Assembly: GCF_009014635.1 (NCBI RefSeq)
Contig: NZ_BKCF01000001.1
Span: 310,001-374,000 of the forward strand
Reading direction: 5' to 3'
Length of the DNA: 64,000 bases
Source of the DNA: Patiriisocius marinistellae
GTDB lineage: Bacteria; Bacteroidota; Bacteroidia; Flavobacteriales; Flavobacteriaceae
Within the stretch, counting starts at the first letter, position 1, and every line of letters begins with the position of its first letter. Below are positions 63,085 through 64,000 of this stretch, in pieces. The notes under the pieces are model-generated. The model was not told the DNA's origin. It saw only the letters and a program-made list of their open reading frames with translations, and ran no database searches. Both the position numbers and the translations under genes were made by a program.

Positions 63085-64000
63085 ATGCTTTCTAAAACCG
63101 AACTTTTATACACACTCGCATTACAACGCGTCCCAAATTTGGGTGACACTTCAGCAAAAAAACTATTACACAACATAGGCAGTGCCGAAGGAATTTTCAA
63201 AGAAAAAAAATCCAATTTGCTAAAAATTGATGGCATTGGTGAGTCTAAATTAAAGGACCTCGAAGAAAGTAGGTTATTAGACGAAGCCAAAAGTGAAATT
63301 CAATTTATAGAAGCAAATAATATTGAGTATAGTTATTTTAAAGATAAAGCATATCCTGAAAGATTAAAACATTGTCTTGATGGTCCTATATTATTTTTTC
63401 AAACTGGAAATTTAGATATTCAAAATAGAAAAATGCTTAGCATCGTAGGGACTCGTAAAGTAACAAGTTACGGGCAGGCTTTTTGTGAAAAATTAATTGA
63501 AGAGCTAGCAGCGATTAATCCTGTTATTGTTTCCGGGTTTGCATATGGTGTTGATATTACTGCACATAAAGCTGCTATGGATAATGGGCTGCAAACGATA
63601 GGATGTTTAGCTCATGGCTTAAACCAAATTTACCCTAAAGTTCATAAAAAGTATGTAGCTAAAGTAGAAGAAAACGGTGGATTTATTTCAGAATTTTGGA
63701 GCACAGATTCATTTGATCGAAATAATTTTTTAAAACGTAATCGTATTATAGCAGGTATGAGCGAAGCTACGATTGTCATTGAAAGTGCTGAAAAAGGAGG
63801 AAGCTTAGTCACAGCTGATATTGCAAATAGTTACAGCCGAGAAGTTTTTGCCGTTCCAGGTAGGGCTACAGATAATCAAAGTGTGGGTTGTAATAATCTT
63901 ATTAAAACAAACCAAGCGAGAGTAGTCACCTCTGCAGCAGATGTTATTTATATGCTAGGTTGGAAACTTGATGAAAATGCAAAAAAACCACTTCAAACAT
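63085..64000 (+). CDS. dprA: DNA-processing protein DprA (5' part)
   Basis: The gene starts at ATG 63085 (MLSKTELLYTLALQRVPNLG) and runs off the window end; 305 codons are visible. DprA loads RecA on incoming single-stranded DNA during natural transformation. Helix-hairpin-helix-like residues precede the Rossmann-fold core: LSIVGTRKVTSYG, VSGFAYGVDITAHKAA, LAHGLNQIYPKVHKK, RNRIIAGMSEATIVIES and GGSLVTADIA. The C-terminal winged-helix domain, if present, is beyond the window. dprA is widespread, so its presence alone does not prove competence. Confidence 0.93.
   Translation, partial: MLSKTELLYTLALQRVPNLGDTSAKKLLHNIGSAEGIFKEKKSNLLKIDGIGESKLKDLEESRLLDEAKSEIQFIEANNIEYSYFKDKAYPERLKHCLDGPILFFQTGNLDIQNRKMLSIVGTRKVTSYGQAFCEKLIEELAAINPVIVSGFAYGVDITAHKAAMDNGLQTIGCLAHGLNQIYPKVHKKYVAKVEENGGFISEFWSTDSFDRNNFLKRNRIIAGMSEATIVIESAEKGGSLVTADIANSYSREVFAVPGRATDNQSVGCNNLIKTNQARVVTSAADVIYMLGWKLDENAKKPLQT

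Overview
The window looks like a chromosomal segment of a marine-type member of the Flavobacteriaceae (Bacteroidota). The sequence is AT-rich. Five proteins end in type IX secretion (T9SS) type A sorting domains. There is a GldH gliding lipoprotein next to a RicT/PSP1 protein, and a HU-CCDC81/SPOR protein. Several upstream regions carry the Bacteroidota -7 promoter element TAnnTTTG and lack Shine-Dalgarno sequences. I see no rRNA, tRNA, CRISPR array, transposase or prophage. The gene content is mostly housekeeping with a few accessory insertions.

Layout: 1-8.0 kb is mainly minus strand: a TraB/GumN-like protein, a mini-operon of three small membrane proteins (one only 34 aa), a membrane-anchored TPR-AraC regulator, a DUF4442 thioesterase-fold protein, a PA0069-type radical SAM protein, a crotonase and an orphan NtrY-like histidine kinase. 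From 8.1 to 26.9 kb lies an almost complete protoporphyrin-dependent heme pathway: hemJ, hemH, an AraC regulator, then divergently hemA-hemC-hemD-hemE-(unknown)-(EI24 membrane protein)-(unknown)-hemF, and hemB. Only hemL is missing. This stretch also carries a large VPS10/BNR-repeat protein, a MATE transporter and, between hemF and hemB on the opposite strand, an SF2 helicase with a predicted transmembrane hairpin. From 26.9 to 40.1 kb come a TlpA-like protein, an exported DinB protein, a CNNM/CBS protein, a TPR hybrid kinase, ogt, a beta-lactamase-family hydrolase, a 3'-5' exonuclease, a modular T9SS subtilisin and a fused oligopeptide-type ABC ATPase. From 40.7 to 48.2 kb come a succinyl-CoA:acetoacetate CoA-transferase pair, PBP1A, gldH, ricT and trhO. 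From 48.3 to 57.5 kb come two tandem T9SS paralogs and an envelope operon (flippase, PH-domain protein, dut, nucleotidyltransferase, TPR protein, DUF4292 lipoprotein, EnvC-like protein). From 57.5 kb to the end come a second T9SS subtilisin, an acyl-CoA thioesterase, the SPOR protein and the 5' part of dprA.

The most striking feature is not a gene. A 10-base word, CTTCGGAAAT, occurs at least 22 times on either strand, against about 0.1-0.2 expected by chance for this base composition. It is often followed by an AT-rich tail of the type NTTAA. It occurs in coding sequence in different reading frames and in spacers, twice as inverted pairs. This resembles the layout of DNA uptake sequences or other chromosome-wide motifs. 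A second dispersed repeat, based on TCGACTGCGCTCGA, forms two inverted-pair cassettes in the heme region. Gene starts were trimmed where a promoter element, an upstream gene or family start patterns made the longer reading frame unlikely.
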